Origin: Streptomyces ochraceiscleroticus
Lineage (GTDB): Bacteria; Actinomycetota; Actinomycetes; Streptomycetales; Streptomycetaceae
DNA length: 64,000 bases
Direction: 5' to 3'
Assembly (NCBI RefSeq): GCF_000720485.1
Contig: NZ_JOAX01000014.1
Span: forward strand, 124,001-188,000
Made by a program: the position numbers and the translations under genes
Shown here: piece after piece, positions 16,450 through 26,764 of the stretch
How the letters are laid out: the number at the start of each line of letters is the position of its first letter
Position numbering within the stretch: the stretch's first letter is position 1
The notes under the pieces: model-generated
What the model was told of the DNA's origin: nothing
The model's input: the letters and a program-made list of their open reading frames with translations, nothing else
The model's database searches: none

Positions 16450-16455
16450 TATGCT
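16450..16455 (+). promoter_or_regulatory. -10 box of a leaderless promoter (HAD gene)
   Basis: TATGCT lies six bases before the GTG at 16462. A TANNNT hexamer at this distance places the transcription start at the start codon itself. No Shine-Dalgarno sequence is present. Confidence 0.6.
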
Positions 16456-16461
16456 CGCCTT

Positions 16462-17319
16462 GTGGAAAACCGAAGCTCGCTTCCTTCAGCACCGCACTCA
16501 GCACCTCGGGCGGCCGCGTTCTTCGACCTGGACAAGACAGTCATTGCTAAGTCGAGCACGCTGACCTTCAGCAAGTCGTTCTACCGAGGTGGCCTGATCA
16601 ATCGACGGGCCGCACTGCGCACCGCGTACACCCAGTTCGTCTTCTTGGCGGGCGGCGCGGACCACGACCAGATGGAGCGGATGCGGGAATACCTCTCCAC
16701 GCTCTGCCGCGGGTGGGACGTGGCGCAGGTACGGGAGATCGTCGCCGAGACCCTCCACGACCTGATCGACCCGCTCATCTACGACGAGGCGGCGTCCCTC
16801 ATCGAGGAGCACCACACCGCCGGCCGCGATGTCGTCATCGTCTCCACCTCGGGAGCCGAGGTGGTCGAGCCGATCGGTGAGCTGCTCGGCGCCGACCGGG
16901 TGGTGGCCACGCGCATGGTCGTCGGCGAGGACGGCCGCTTCACGGGAGAGATCGAGTACTACGCCTACGGTCCCACCAAGGCCGAGGCGATCCGGGAGCT
17001 CGCCGCTTCCGAGGGGTACGACCTCGCGCGCTGCTACGCGTACAGCGACTCGGCGACCGATGTCCCGATGCTGGAGACCGTCGGCCATCCGCACGCGGTC
17101 AACCCCGACCGGGCGCTGCGCCGGGAGGCCGCGGCCCGCGGCTGGCCGACGCTGACCTTCAGCCGGCCGGTGCGTCTGAAGCAGCGGATCCCGTCGCTCG
17201 CCATGCCGCCACGGCCGGCACTGGTCGCCGTCGCGGTGGGCGCCGCCGCCGCGACCGCGGGTCTGGTCTGGTACGCCAGCCGGCGGCGCGGCACGCCGGC
17301 GCGCGCCCTCTCCGCCTGA
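16462..17319 (+). CDS. HAD-IB family phosphatase
   Basis: A 285-residue haloacid-dehalogenase hydrolase of the SerB-like IB group. Motif I is F-F-D-L-D-K-T-V, motif II the serine in VIVSTSG, motif III the lysine in GPTKAEAI, and motif IV the aspartates of YSDSATDVPML. A single hydrophobic helix near the C-terminus (ALVAVAVGAAAATAGLVWYA) followed by RRR suggests a tail-anchored membrane location. M. tuberculosis Rv3661 occupies the same place beside ssd. Substrate unknown. The start was chosen from the leaderless promoter; an ATG at 16438 is the alternative. Confidence 0.87.
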   Translation: MENRSSLPSAPHSAPRAAAFFDLDKTVIAKSSTLTFSKSFYRGGLINRRAALRTAYTQFVFLAGGADHDQMERMREYLSTLCRGWDVAQVREIVAETLHDLIDPLIYDEAASLIEEHHTAGRDVVIVSTSGAEVVEPIGELLGADRVVATRMVVGEDGRFTGEIEYYAYGPTKAEAIRELAASEGYDLARCYAYSDSATDVPMLETVGHPHAVNPDRALRREAAARGWPTLTFSRPVRLKQRIPSLAMPPRPALVAVAVGAAAATAGLVWYASRRRGTPARALSA

Positions 17320-17384
17320 GACGGGCCACACACGCGCGCCCCTCAACCGGAGCCGGGCCCCTACAGGCGCCCGAATCACCCCCG

Positions 17385-17690
17385 TTTGAAGGCAAAAGTA
17401 AAGATGTGCGGTGAGGGGTTCCGCTTACCGGACAGCAGGAGTACAAAGGAATTAACGGCCCGCGAGACCAAGGATTCTCCGAGAGGAGCACCTTCAACGC
17501 AGATAGGCCCCACGGACCGAGCATGAACGTCGGGCACCCACGCGACGCCGACCCGTCGATTACGGGCCAGCCGCATCAGGTAAGGACAAAGTCTCCGACC
17601 TGTCGGCAACTATCGTGCACGCATTGGTAACCCGGCGAGAGTGCAGCGCGGCGGTACCGAGCAGGACCAGGTACCGCCGCAACCCTTGTC
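17385..17690 (+). ncRNA. probable Ms1/6S-like core-RNA-polymerase RNA
   Basis: A 400-bp gap downstream of the HAD gene holds AT-richer sequence with complementary segments (for example CTTACC with GGTAAG, GGCCCG with CGGGCC, CTCC-GAGA-GGAG) and ends in two hairpins (17648-17709). From memory, the Ms1 RNA (MTS2823) of mycobacteria lies at this spot, between Rv3661 (HAD) and Rv3662c, and the 6S-like RNA of S. coelicolor lies between SCO3558 and SCO3559, which are the orthologous neighbours. Both neighbours are here in the same orientation. Strand is inferred from that synteny, and ends are approximate to within about 50 bases. Confidence 0.62.
17648..17680. terminator. 11-bp perfect hairpin
   Basis: GCGGCGGTACC (17648-17658) pairs with GGTACCGCCGC (17670-17680) around an 11-base loop. 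It closes the probable ncRNA and also faces the convergent Fic-like gene, so it may act on both strands. Confidence 0.75.
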
Positions 17691-17709
17691 CGGGCCCCTG
17701 AAGGGCCCG
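17691..17709. terminator. 7-bp hairpin, second of a pair
   Basis: CGGGCCC (17691-17697) and GGGCCCG (17703-17709) pair around CTGAA. It stands directly between the previous hairpin and the end of the Fic-like gene (17731). Confidence 0.6.
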
Positions 17710-17730
17710 TGGGCCGCCCGAAGGCCCGTA

Positions 17731-18552
17731 CTACGCAGCGCCCCGCTGGAGCGCCTCGCAGACCGCCATGCTCTCGCGTGCGCCCAGCTCGACCGCCCGC
17801 CCGCAGTGGGCGATCCAGGCCGCCATCCCCTCCGGGGTGCCGGACACGTAGTTCTCCAGGGCCGCGACGTACGCCGCCCGGCCCAGCTCCGCGTGGCCGA
17901 CCTCCGACGGGGAGATCGACTTCGGGTCGAGGCCGCTGCCGATCAGGACGATACGTTCCGCCGTGCGCGCCACCAGGCCGTTGCAGGACCCGAAGGGCCG
18001 CAGCGCGAGCAGCTCGCCGTGCACCACCGCGGCCGTGACCAGCGCCGGCGCCTTGGTGCCGGACAGCAGCAGACGGGCCAGCCCGTCCAGCCGGCCGGCC
18101 ACCTCCTCGGCATCCGGGAGCGGCAGCTCGATCAGCGGCTCCTCCACCGGCTCGCCCGCCAGCCGGGGCCGGCCCACGCTCTCATCGGGCGCGTCGCCGC
18201 CCGCCGCAACCAGGTGCAGCCGGGCCAGCACCCGAAGCGGCGACTGCCGCCACACACTGAGGAGCTGACCCGCCTCGGCCGACAGCCGCAGGGCCGCGCC
18301 CACGGTGCGCGCCTCGCCGTCGCCACTGAAGTCCGTGCGCCTGCGCACCTCCTCCAGCGCCCAGTCGGCGCCGGACAGCGCCGCCGAGCCGCGCGCGCTG
18401 CGCAGGGCAGCCTCCGCGGTGACCTCGTTACTGCGGCGCCGCATGATCCGGTGCCCGTAGACCCGGTCGATGCTCTTGCGTACGGAGTCCACGCTGTCGG
18501 CGACTCCGGGGAGCGAGGCGAGGGTCGCGAGCGGGTCGGCTGTCGTACTCAT
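17731..18552 (-). CDS. degenerate Fic-domain-like protein
   Basis: A 273-residue helical protein. Residues 185-196 align with the Fic motif H-x-F-x-(D/E)-G-N-(G/K)-R-x-x-R but read R-P-F-G-S-C-N-G-L-V-A-R: the catalytic His is Arg, the acidic residue is Ser, and the first motif Arg is Leu. An AMP-transferase reaction therefore seems unlikely. A structural or binding role is my inference. The ATG at 18552 fits better than the longer frame, with AGGG about nine bases upstream. It has the position of M. tuberculosis Rv3662c and is divergent from the CooC-like ATPase. Confidence 0.8.
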   Translation of the reverse strand: MSTTADPLATLASLPGVADSVDSVRKSIDRVYGHRIMRRRSNEVTAEAALRSARGSAALSGADWALEEVRRRTDFSGDGEARTVGAALRLSAEAGQLLSVWRQSPLRVLARLHLVAAGGDAPDESVGRPRLAGEPVEEPLIELPLPDAEEVAGRLDGLARLLLSGTKAPALVTAAVVHGELLALRPFGSCNGLVARTAERIVLIGSGLDPKSISPSEVGHAELGRAAYVAALENYVSGTPEGMAAWIAHCGRAVELGARESMAVCEALQRGAA

Positions 18553-18653
18553 GGGGACGACCCTACGCACCACAAGGGCGCACCCCTCGTTGGAGTGGTC
18601 TTCTTCACGTAAACCACTCACGTTGGGCAATTTCACAATTACGCTTCGTGAAC

Positions 18654-19646
18654 ATGAAGATCGCTTTCGTGGGCAAGGGCGGCAGTGGCAAGACCACGCT
18701 GTCCTCGCTGTTCATCCGTCACCTCGCCGCCACCGCCACGCCCGTGATCGCGGTGGACGCCGACATCAACCAACACCTCGGGGCCGCGCTCGGCCTGGAC
18801 GAGGACCAGGCCGCCGCGCTCCCGGCCATGGGCGCCCATCTCCCGCTCATCAAGGACTACTTGCGCGGCGACAACCCGCGCATCGCGTCCGCCGACACGA
18901 TGATCAAGACGACACCCCCGGGCGCGGGCTCGCGACTGCTGCGGGTCGTCGAGGACAACCCGGTGTACGCCGCCTGCGCACGGGACGTGCGCCTCGACGA
19001 CCGCACGGTCCGGCTGCTGGCCACCGGGCCGTTCACCGAGTCCGACCTCGGCGTGGCCTGCTACCACTCCAAGGTGGGGGCCGTGGAGCTGTGCCTGAAC
19101 CACCTCGTGGACGGCCGGCAGGAGTACGTCGTCGTCGACATGACGGCCGGCTCGGACTCGTTCGCCTCCGGGATGTTCACCCGCTTCGACCTGACCTTCC
19201 TGGTGGCCGAGCCGACCCGTAAGGGCGTCGCCGTGTACCGCCAGTACAAGGAGTACGCACGCGACTTCGGAGTCGAGCTCAAGGTGGTCGGCAACAAGGT
19301 GCAGGGGCCGGACGACCTCGCCTTCCTGCGTGAGCAGGTGGGTGACGACCTGCTGGTGACGGTCGGCCACTCCGACTGGGTGCGCGCCATGGAGAAGGGC
19401 AGGCCCGCACCCTTCGTGGAGCTGGAGGACGCCAACCACGAGGCGCTGCGCACGCTGCACGCCACCGCCGACGCCGCGTACGAAGGGCGCGACTGGGAGC
19501 GCTACACCCAGCAGATGGTGCACTTCCATCTGAAGAACGCCGAGAGCTGGGGCAACAGCAAGACCGGGGCCGACCTGACGTCCCAGGTGGACCCCGGGTT
19601 CGTACTCTCCGAGGGCATGGCCACGACCGCGCCGCAGCCCGCCTGA
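18654..19646 (+). CDS. CooC/MinD-type ATPase
   Basis: A 330-residue P-loop ATPase with the deviant Walker A G-K-G-G-S-G-K-T-T at the extreme N-terminus, switch I VDADINQHLGAAL, and a DMTAGSDSF segment where MinD has DxPAG. CooC proteins insert nickel into enzymes, but no target enzyme is in the window, so the role is unknown. TACGCT at 18640-18645 lies eight bases before the ATG at 18654, which favours this leaderless start over the GTG at 18648. A hairpin at 19649-19694 follows the stop. Confidence 0.83.
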   Translation: MKIAFVGKGGSGKTTLSSLFIRHLAATATPVIAVDADINQHLGAALGLDEDQAAALPAMGAHLPLIKDYLRGDNPRIASADTMIKTTPPGAGSRLLRVVEDNPVYAACARDVRLDDRTVRLLATGPFTESDLGVACYHSKVGAVELCLNHLVDGRQEYVVVDMTAGSDSFASGMFTRFDLTFLVAEPTRKGVAVYRQYKEYARDFGVELKVVGNKVQGPDDLAFLREQVGDDLLVTVGHSDWVRAMEKGRPAPFVELEDANHEALRTLHATADAAYEGRDWERYTQQMVHFHLKNAESWGNSKTGADLTSQVDPGFVLSEGMATTAPQPA

Positions 19647-19648
19647 CG

Positions 19649-19694
19649 GCCGTGCGGCGGCCGGCACCAGGTGCCTGCTGCCGGCCGACACGGC
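19649..19694. terminator. nested hairpin after the CooC-like gene
   Basis: An outer stem GCCGTG/CACGGC (19649-19654 with 19689-19694) encloses an inner stem GGCCGGCA/TGCCGGCC (19659-19666 with 19679-19686). It begins three bases after the stop codon. Confidence 0.75.
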
Positions 19695-19973
19695 ACGGGG
19701 GCCGGGCCCGCGGTCCGATACCGCGCCCGGCCCCGCGGCAAACGCACGCGGAGCAACCACTCCCGCATTCACCCCTTAGGCGGAACCACCAGCTCATTTG
19801 CCCGTTCTGGCTTCGCTGCGGCCGGGCGCGACATTACGATTCCTTTACCGAAGCCTGAGAGTCACCGGACCGTCACCCATCGCGACGCACCCCGGCCGGC
19901 TCAGCCCCCGCAGTACACCGCCGCCCACGACCGCGCCCCGTAGCGCGGCCGCGTCGCCCCGGAGGAGACGGGA
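19695..19973. other. intergenic region before the SulP gene
   Basis: About 280 bp holding no credible gene. A relatively AT-rich patch around 19790-19870 (ATTACGATTCC and neighbours) is the likeliest place for the promoter of the SulP-carbonic anhydrase gene. Confidence 0.45.
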
Positions 19974-22325
19974 ATGCCGCAGCCTTACGCACCCGAGCCG
20001 GCCACGCCGGGGTCCCAGGACCCCCGTGACGCACAGCAGGACCACGACCGACCCCGGACCGCCGGAAAACCGTCCGGGCCCTTCCGCCGCCCCTCCCCGG
20101 GGGCATGGCGCCGCGACCTGGGCGCCTCCTTCGTCATCTTCCTGATCGCCATCCCCCTCTCGCTCGGCCTCGCGCTGGCCACTGGTGCGCCGCCGCAGGC
20201 CGGGCTCATCGCCGCGGCCGTGGGCGGTCTCGTCGCGGGCCTGCTCGGCGGCGCCCCGCTCCAGGTCAGCGGCGCCGCCACCGGCCTCCTCATCGTCACC
20301 GCCGACCTCGTGCAGCGCTACGGCTGGCAGGCGACCTGCGCCATCACGGTGCTGGCCGGACTGGCCCAGCTCGCGCTGGGCGCGCTCCGGGTGGCCCGCG
20401 CGGCCCTCGCCATCAGCCCGGCGATCGTCCACGGCATGCTCGCCGGCATCGGCGTGACCATCGCACTCGGGCAGCTGCACGTAGTGCTCGGCGGCGGCGC
20501 GAACAGCTCCGCGCTCGCCAACATCGCTGCACTACCGGGCCAGTTGGCCGGGCTGCACGGCGCTTCCGTACTGATCGGCGCGGTCACCGTCGCCGTACTG
20601 GCCGGCTGGCCGCGCCTCCCCGGGCGGGCGGGGCGCGCACTGCGCAGGATTCCCGCGCCGCTGCCCGCAGTCGCCACGGCCACCGCCCTGAGTACGGGCT
20701 TCTCGGTGCCCCGCGTCGAGCTGCCCTCGTGGAGCGCGCCGGCGCTGCCCGCGCTCCCGGACACGCCGCTGCTCGGCCTGGTGGCGGCCGCCTTGACGGT
20801 CACGCTGGTGGCGAGCATGGAGTCGCTGCTGTCCGCGGTCGCCGTCGACAAGCTGGCCGCCGAGCAGCCGGGCCCCGGCCCCGGACGCACCCACCTGGAT
20901 CGCGAACTGGCCGGTCAGGGCGTGTCGAACGTGCTCTCCGGGCTGCTGGGCGGTCTCCCGGTGGCCGGCGGCGCGATCCGTGGCTCGGCGAACGTGAAGG
21001 CGGGCGCGACGGGGCGCACTTCGACGGTGCTGCACGGCGTGTGGGTGGTGCTCTGCGCCGGGCTGTTCGCCGGCGCGCTGGAGCTGATCCCGCTGGCCGC
21101 GCTCGCCGCCCTGGTGATGCTCGTCGGCGTACGGATGGTGAGCTTCGCGCACATCCGGCACGTCCAGCGGCACCGCGAATTCCCGGTCTACGCCCTCACG
21201 CTGGGCGGTGTGGTGGTCTTCGGAGTGCTGCAGGGGGTCGGACTGGGCATCGCCGTCGCCGTTTTCCTGGCGCTGCGCCGGCTCACCCACACCCGCGTCT
21301 CCGTCATCGAGGAGGGCGGTCGGCACCAAGTGCGCGTCAGCGGCCAGTTGACGTTCCTGGCCGTGCCGCGGCTGACCCGGGCGCTCGCCCAGGTGCCCGC
21401 GACGGCCCATGCGGTGATCGAGCTGTACGGCTCGTTCATGGATCACGCCGCCTATGAAGCGCTGCAGTCCTGGACGAGCGCGCACCGGGCGCGCGGCGGC
21501 CAGGTCACCCTCGGCGGACGCGGCGGCAGGCCGATCGGGGAACCGGCCGGCACGCACGCCTGCCGCCCCTGGACGCCATGGCGCAACCACCACTGCACCA
21601 GGACCGCGCGACCCGCCGGTACGGCGGAGGGTCAGCTCCTGGGTGGCGGCCAGCTCCTCGGCGGGGTCAGCGCGTTCCAGCGGCATACGGCACCGCTGGT
21701 CCGCGAGGAGCTGGCGCGGCTCGCCCGGGAGGGCCAGCGTCCCACCAACCTCTTCCTGACCTGCGCCGATTCCCGTCTCGTGACGAGCATGATCACGTCG
21801 AGCGGCCCGGGCGACCTCTTCACGGTGCGCAACATCGGCAATCTGATGCCGCCGCCGGGCACGGAGGCCGCCTGCGACTCCGTGGGCGCCGCCATCGAGT
21901 ACGCCGTCGACGTACTGAAGGTCGGCTCGATCACCGTGTGCGGGCATTCGGGCTGCGGCGCGATGCAGGCGCTCCTCGGCTCGGACCGCCACGAGCCCGG
22001 CGCGCAGACCCCGCTCGCGCGCTGGCTGCGCCACGGCCGCCCCAGCCTGGCCCGGATGGCACGGCCCGAAGGTGCGGACGTCAGCCTGGCCGACCGGCCG
22101 GTCGCCGACGACCTGGAGCGCCTGGCGCTCGTCAACGTCATGCAGCAGCTCGACCACCTGATGACGCATCACTGTGTGGCCCGCCGGGTGGCCGAGGGTT
22201 CGCTGTCGCTGCACGGCATGTACTTCCACGTCGGCGAGGCGCAGGCGTACGTACTGGAGCACGGCTCGGACCGCTTCTCGGCCGTACGGCCCGAAGCCAC
22301 CCCGGTCGCCCCGGTCACGGCGTAG
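19974..22325 (+). CDS. SulP anion transporter fused to beta-carbonic anhydrase
   Basis: A 783-residue two-part protein. Residues about 45-430 form a SulP transporter with roughly ten membrane helices, followed by a STAS-like domain (about 440-530). Residues about 545-770 are a beta-carbonic anhydrase with all zinc-site residues: C597-A-D599-S-R, and G-H658-S-G-C661. The enzyme interconverts CO2 and bicarbonate, so the fusion suggests bicarbonate uptake with immediate conversion. M. tuberculosis Rv3273 has the same architecture. The ATG follows GGAGGAG by a short spacer. The protein is intact, with a Gly/Arg-rich linker between the parts. Confidence 0.93.
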   Translation: MPQPYAPEPATPGSQDPRDAQQDHDRPRTAGKPSGPFRRPSPGAWRRDLGASFVIFLIAIPLSLGLALATGAPPQAGLIAAAVGGLVAGLLGGAPLQVSGAATGLLIVTADLVQRYGWQATCAITVLAGLAQLALGALRVARAALAISPAIVHGMLAGIGVTIALGQLHVVLGGGANSSALANIAALPGQLAGLHGASVLIGAVTVAVLAGWPRLPGRAGRALRRIPAPLPAVATATALSTGFSVPRVELPSWSAPALPALPDTPLLGLVAAALTVTLVASMESLLSAVAVDKLAAEQPGPGPGRTHLDRELAGQGVSNVLSGLLGGLPVAGGAIRGSANVKAGATGRTSTVLHGVWVVLCAGLFAGALELIPLAALAALVMLVGVRMVSFAHIRHVQRHREFPVYALTLGGVVVFGVLQGVGLGIAVAVFLALRRLTHTRVSVIEEGGRHQVRVSGQLTFLAVPRLTRALAQVPATAHAVIELYGSFMDHAAYEALQSWTSAHRARGGQVTLGGRGGRPIGEPAGTHACRPWTPWRNHHCTRTARPAGTAEGQLLGGGQLLGGVSAFQRHTAPLVREELARLAREGQRPTNLFLTCADSRLVTSMITSSGPGDLFTVRNIGNLMPPPGTEAACDSVGAAIEYAVDVLKVGSITVCGHSGCGAMQALLGSDRHEPGAQTPLARWLRHGRPSLARMARPEGADVSLADRPVADDLERLALVNVMQQLDHLMTHHCVARRVAEGSLSLHGMYFHVGEAQAYVLEHGSDRFSAVRPEATPVAPVTA

Positions 22326-22526
22326 TACAGCACAAGGCGGCCCGCGGGGGCACCTGTGACCTGCGGCGACGCCCCCACTCGGTCAACTCCCTGACGGAAG
22401 TCACCCGGAAGGTTGATGATCATGTAAAGGTCTACACCAATTTTTATCAACAGCCCTTGTCAGAGCGACCCATGGCTGATGAGCTATGAGCCGGGACAAC
22501 CGGACGCCCTGAGACTGGGAGATGCC

Positions 22527-24488
<1,962 letters not shown>

Positions 24489-24507
24489 CCGGTACGCATC
24501 ACTGAGG

Positions 24508-24536
24508 GGCGCCCCGCCGTGCACCGGCGGGGCGCC
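24508..24536. terminator. 12-bp hairpin after acs
   Basis: GGCGCCCCGCCG (24508-24519) pairs perfectly with CGGCGGGGCGCC (24525-24536) around a five-base loop, 20 bp after the acs stop. The rest of the gap up to 24840 is GC-rich and shows no gene. Confidence 0.85.
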
Positions 24537-24840
24537 ACCTGCCGTGTGCGAGCCGGGCGCGAGCCCCGTAGCGCGCCGGAGGGCTGCCGCGCGTCGGAAA
24601 GCCGGGCACGGCCGCTCGCCCGAGGGCCGGGCCGCCGCGCGCCGGAGTGCCCGCCCCCGCCGTACGCCACGCAGCCACCCGCCCCAAATGCCCGTAACGT
24701 GAGGATCGCTGGATCGTTCCTGCGCCGCCCGGGTAGAGTGAAGAACGCGTCAAGAAACGCGCGAACGAACTGGGGTGCGCCGGGAAGTCTGGTCGGCAAC
24801 TGCAACAGCCGTGCCCAGCTGCCGCCCCGGAGGTCACCGC

Positions 24841-26238
24841 GTGAACTCGCCCGCTCCCCGCCGTTCCGTCTTCCTCGGGCGGATGTCCCTGCCCGAGCGG
24901 AACTACCTCGCGGACCTCCTCCGCACGGAGACCGTGGGCGGTGTCCTGCTGCTGGCGGCCGCGGTGATCGCGCTCCTCTGGGCCAACACCCCGCTCGGCG
25001 ACAGCTACGAGGCGGTACGCGGCTTCCACCTCGGCCCGGCCTCGCTCGGCCTGGACCTCTCGGTACAGCACTGGGCGGCCGACGGCCTGCTGGCGGTCTT
25101 CTTCTTCGTGGCCGGCATCGAGCTCAAGCGCGAACTGGTCGCGGGCGAGCTGCGCGACCCCAAGGCCGCGGCGCTGCCGGTCGTCGCCGCGCTGTGCGGC
25201 ATGCTCATGCCCGCGCTCGTCTACACCGTCGTCAACACCACGGGCGGCGGCTCACTGGACGGCTGGGCCGTCCCGACCGCGACGGACATCGCCTTCGCGC
25301 TGGCCGTCCTGGCCGTCATCGGTACGTCCCTGCCCTCCTCGCTGCGCGCCTTCCTGCTGACCCTGGCCGTCGTCGACGACCTCTTCGCCATCCTGATCAT
25401 CGCGGTCTTCTTCACCTCCACGATCAACTTCTGGGCGCTCGGCGGCGCGGCGCTGGGCCTCGTGGTCTTCTACGTACTGCTGCGCAAGGGCGTCCGGGGC
25501 TGGTATGTGTACGTACCGCTCGCCCTGGTCATCTGGGGTCTGATGTACAACAGCGGCGTGCACGCGACCATCGCGGGCGTCGCGATGGGGCTCATGCTCC
25601 GCTGCCACCGGCGCGAGGGCGAGCCGCACTCCCCCGGCGAGCACATCGAGCACCTCGTGCGCCCCCTGTCGGCCGGTCTCGCCGTGCCGCTGTTCGCCCT
25701 CTTCTCGGCCGGTGTGTCCGTCTCCGGCGGCGCGCTGCACGAGGTCTTCACCAAGCCGGAAACGCTCGGCGTGGTACTCGGCCTGGTCCTCGGCAAGGCG
25801 GTCGGGATCTTCGGTGGTACGTGGCTGACCACCCGCCTGACCAGGGCCTCGCTCAATCCGGAGCTCAAGTGGCCGGACGTGTTCGCGGTATCGGCGCTGG
25901 CCGGCATCGGCTTCACGGTCTCGCTGCTCATCGGCGAGCTGGCGTTCTCCTCGGACCCGATGCTCACCGACGAGATCAAGGCCGCCGTGCTGACCGGCTC
26001 GCTGATAGCAGCCGTACTGGCCACGGTGCTGCTGAAGATCCGCAACGCCAAGTACCGGCGGCTGTACGAGGAGGAGAACCGGGACGAGGACCTCGACGGC
26101 ATCCCGGACATCTACGAAGAGGACAGCCCCGCGTACCACTTGCGGATGGCCGCCCTGCACGAAGCGAAGGCGGCCGAACACCGACGACGGGCCGAGGTGG
26201 CCGCCACCCCCGACTCCGGGCAGGATGGTCCGGCATGA
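24841..26238 (+). CDS. nhaA: Na+/H+ antiporter NhaA
   Basis: A 465-residue polytopic membrane protein exporting Na+ in exchange for H+. It has the NhaA core PTATDIAFALAVLAVIG and the ion-binding aspartate pair in LAVVDDLFAILIIA. The C-terminal 60 or so residues are a charged cytoplasmic tail rich in Glu, Arg and Ala (YEEENRDEDLDGIPDIYEE), longer than in E. coli. The GTG start is preceded by GGAGG seven bases upstream, which decides against the longer frame from 24775. Confidence 0.95.
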   Translation: MNSPAPRRSVFLGRMSLPERNYLADLLRTETVGGVLLLAAAVIALLWANTPLGDSYEAVRGFHLGPASLGLDLSVQHWAADGLLAVFFFVAGIELKRELVAGELRDPKAAALPVVAALCGMLMPALVYTVVNTTGGGSLDGWAVPTATDIAFALAVLAVIGTSLPSSLRAFLLTLAVVDDLFAILIIAVFFTSTINFWALGGAALGLVVFYVLLRKGVRGWYVYVPLALVIWGLMYNSGVHATIAGVAMGLMLRCHRREGEPHSPGEHIEHLVRPLSAGLAVPLFALFSAGVSVSGGALHEVFTKPETLGVVLGLVLGKAVGIFGGTWLTTRLTRASLNPELKWPDVFAVSALAGIGFTVSLLIGELAFSSDPMLTDEIKAAVLTGSLIAAVLATVLLKIRNAKYRRLYEEENRDEDLDGIPDIYEEDSPAYHLRMAALHEAKAAEHRRRAEVAATPDSGQDGPA

Positions 26239-26281
26239 TCTGAGGGGTATTCATCCGGGAGACAGAGAACGGGAGCAGTCG

Positions 26282-26764
26282 ATGAGCACAGCAGACGACG
26301 GCGCGGCCCGCGGTGCGGACCGCAGCCTCGGACAGCTGGTGGCCCACGCCACCACCGAAGTATCCGCACTGGTGCACGACGAAATCGCGCTGGCCAAGGC
26401 CGAGCTGCGGAACGACGTGAAGCGGGCCGGTGTCGGCGGGCTGGCCGGCGGGGCGGCGGCCATCGTGCTGCTCTTCTCCCTGCCGATGCTCAGCTTCGCA
26501 CTGGCCTATGGCATCCAGGCGTGGAGCGGCTGGCACCTCTCGGTCTGCTTCCTGCTCTCCTTCGCGGCCAACGTGCTGGTCGCCGGGCTGCTCGGCCTGA
26601 TCGCGCTGGTCTTCTTCAAGAAGGCCAAGGCGGGCAAGGGCCCGCAGAAGACCGTCGCCTCGGCCAAGCAGACGGCGGCCGTCCTGGGGAACGTCAAGCC
26701 GCACCCGCGCCAGGCCGTGGAGGAGCACCCGGCGGTCGAGAGTGTGACACGCTCGGCCGTATGA
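26282..26764 (+). CDS. holin-X-like (Actinobacterial phage-holin family) membrane protein
   Basis: A 160-residue protein with an amphipathic N-terminal third (STTEVSALVHDEIALAKAEL-type helix) and two hydrophobic helices at about 58-80 and 90-112, followed by a lysine-rich tail. This layout is that of the chromosomally encoded holin-X/superfamily III proteins, whose role is not established. GGGAG lies seven bases before the ATG. It is coupled to the next gene by an ATGA overlap; M. tuberculosis Rv3669 and ephE show the same order. Confidence 0.82.
   Translation: MSTADDGAARGADRSLGQLVAHATTEVSALVHDEIALAKAELRNDVKRAGVGGLAGGAAAIVLLFSLPMLSFALAYGIQAWSGWHLSVCFLLSFAANVLVAGLLGLIALVFFKKAKAGKGPQKTVASAKQTAAVLGNVKPHPRQAVEEHPAVESVTRSAV

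Larger units (their letters stand above)
16000..16461. other. divergent ssd/HAD intergenic region with AT-rich island
   Basis: 460 bp between two divergently read genes. The part from about 16060 to 16195 is the most AT-rich stretch nearby and likely holds the tad-operon promoter reading left. The rest contains a strong hairpin (16281-16315) that neither flanking gene needs, so a third transcript may lie here. A plus-strand frame at 16078-16356 is not convincing. Confidence 0.5.

Noticed and set aside
17376..17609. A 77-residue minus-strand protein over the Ms1-like region
   Set aside because: Codon bias is poor and the region is better explained by a structured RNA with synteny support.
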